Positions 5,536-6,103 of a DNA stretch of 6,103 nucleotides are shown in pieces. This DNA is from an uncultured Pseudomonadota bacterium. GTDB taxonomy: Bacteria > Bdellovibrionota_B > Oligoflexia > Oligoflexales > Bog-1112. The notes below the pieces were generated by a model, which was not told where the DNA came from, ran no database searches, and worked only from the letters and a program-made list of their open reading frames with translations. Numbering within the stretch: position 1 is the first letter of the stretch; every line of letters starts with the position of its first letter. The position numbers were made by a program, and so were the translations under genes. The stretch lies in the NCBI GenBank assembly GCA_937896265.1, contig CALBMD010000188.1, positions 1 through 6,103 on the forward strand. Direction: 5' to 3'.

Positions 5536-6103
5536 GTGATTAGCAACACTACACACAAAAAATCCTGGCGTTACACTGCAGGGCTTACTGTTGGAGCTCT
5601 TGGCATTGTCTTTGGTGACATTGGCACAAGCCCACTATATGCTCTGAGAGAATGCTTTACCGGTGAGCATGGTATTCTTCTTTCACAAGAAAATATCTTT
5701 GGCATCCTTTCACTTATCACCTGGTCTTTGGTGATGGTTATTTCAATAAAATATCTTATTTTTGTTATGCAAGCTGATAATAAAGGTGAAGGGGGCGTGC
5801 TGGCTTTGATGGCTCTCGCCCAAAAACCGCTTGCCCAAAAACCAAAGACCATGCAAGTCGTTGTTATGATGGGTCTTTTTGGATCTGCCCTTCTTTATGG
5901 TGATGGCATGATTACCCCTGCCATTTCAGTGCTTAGTGCTGTTGAGGGTTTAGCTGTTGCGGCGCCTATATTCGAACACTATACCGTTGGCATCTCTATT
6001 CTGATTTTAATCCTCCTTTTTCTTCCTCAATCTCGAGGGACAGCGAAAGTTGGTGCTATCTTCGGGCCTATTATTTTTGTGTGGTTTGTTATTCTTGCCA
6101 AGA
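5536..6103 (+). CDS. kup: Kup-type potassium uptake transporter (N-terminal part, runs off window)
   Basis: Inner-membrane K+ importer of the KUP/HAK/KT family, generally treated as a proton-coupled uptake system. The window holds 189 codons of a protein that is usually 600-700 residues. Family hallmarks are clear: GALGIVFGDIGTSPLYALRE (residues 20-39) in the first membrane helix, with D28 in FGDIG; a second helix at about 53-77; ADNKGEGGVLAL (80-91); and LLYGDGMITPAISVLSAVEG (119-138). A further hydrophobic helix lies at about 151-163, and another begins near 174. The start is GTG at 5536 with a weak AGG five bases upstream. It places the usual short polar N-tail before the first helix. The gap to the upstream kinase-fold gene is only 36 bases with no evident terminator, so co-transcription is likely. 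The loop after GEGG carries a duplicated LAQKP unit (residues 94-103). Confidence 0.95.
   Translation, partial: MISNTTHKKSWRYTAGLTVGALGIVFGDIGTSPLYALRECFTGEHGILLSQENIFGILSLITWSLVMVISIKYLIFVMQADNKGEGGVLALMALAQKPLAQKPKTMQVVVMMGLFGSALLYGDGMITPAISVLSAVEGLAVAAPIFEHYTVGISILILILLFLPQSRGTAKVGAIFGPIIFVWFVILAK
5818..5847 (+). repeat. Imperfect 15-bp tandem duplication inside kup
   Basis: GCCCAAAAACCGCTT (5818-5832) is followed directly by GCCCAAAAACCAAAG (5833-5847), with 12 of 15 positions identical. With the preceding Leu this encodes LAQKP-LAQKP-K, in the cytosolic loop between the GEGG motif and the next helix. The frame is kept. Confidence 0.7.

Noticed and set aside
5571..5852. Minus-strand open frame of 93 codons
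   Set aside because: It is antisense to kup, whose conserved motifs lie on the plus strand in this exact region.

Overview
The window is A+T-rich, gene-dense DNA from a Gram-negative-looking bacterium: a lipoprotein solute-binding protein, a Kup potassium transporter, a probable periplasmic protein and chemotaxis-derived signalling proteins. Kinases of this mixed CheA-like type with embedded HPt domains, beside c-di-GMP enzymes, recall the Bdellovibrionota and other former delta-proteobacteria. That placement is only a guess from style; there is no rRNA or other marker. Three of the five genes appear to start with GTG. No tRNA, rRNA, CRISPR array, insertion sequence or phage gene was seen.

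Layout. (1) 1-939, minus strand: an ABC-type solute-binding lipoprotein of the SsuA/TauA/NMT1-like fold, with its 3' end outside the window. (2) 940-1063: a divergent intergenic region holding both ribosome binding sites and, presumably, both promoters. (3) 1064-3394, plus: a 776-residue soluble hybrid histidine kinase with the order pseudo-receiver, coiled coil, PAS, HPt, CheA-type ATPase, receiver. (4) 3394-4452, plus: a CheX-like phosphatase domain fused to a GGDEF diguanylate cyclase domain. Its GTG start shares one base with the kinase stop codon, so the two genes are very likely co-translated. (5) 4453-4569: a spacer with two hairpins, then A+T-rich DNA. (6) 4570-5499, plus: a protein with a predicted signal peptide and a FAM20C/PI4-kinase-like atypical kinase core. 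(7) 5536-6103, plus: the 5' part of a kup potassium transporter gene.

The most interesting unit is the pair at 1064-4452. My model is that the kinase autophosphorylates on the HPt histidine (H351) and passes phosphate to its own C-terminal receiver (D705). The CheX-like domain of the next protein, which keeps the S-x3-E-x2-N active-site pattern, would then dock on or dephosphorylate that receiver, coupling phosphorylation state to c-di-GMP synthesis by the attached GGDEF domain. This would be a chemosensory-derived c-di-GMP switch in which the cyclase has no receiver of its own. The domains are read from sequence; the coupling is inference. The second item of interest is the apparently exported kinase-fold protein just upstream of kup.
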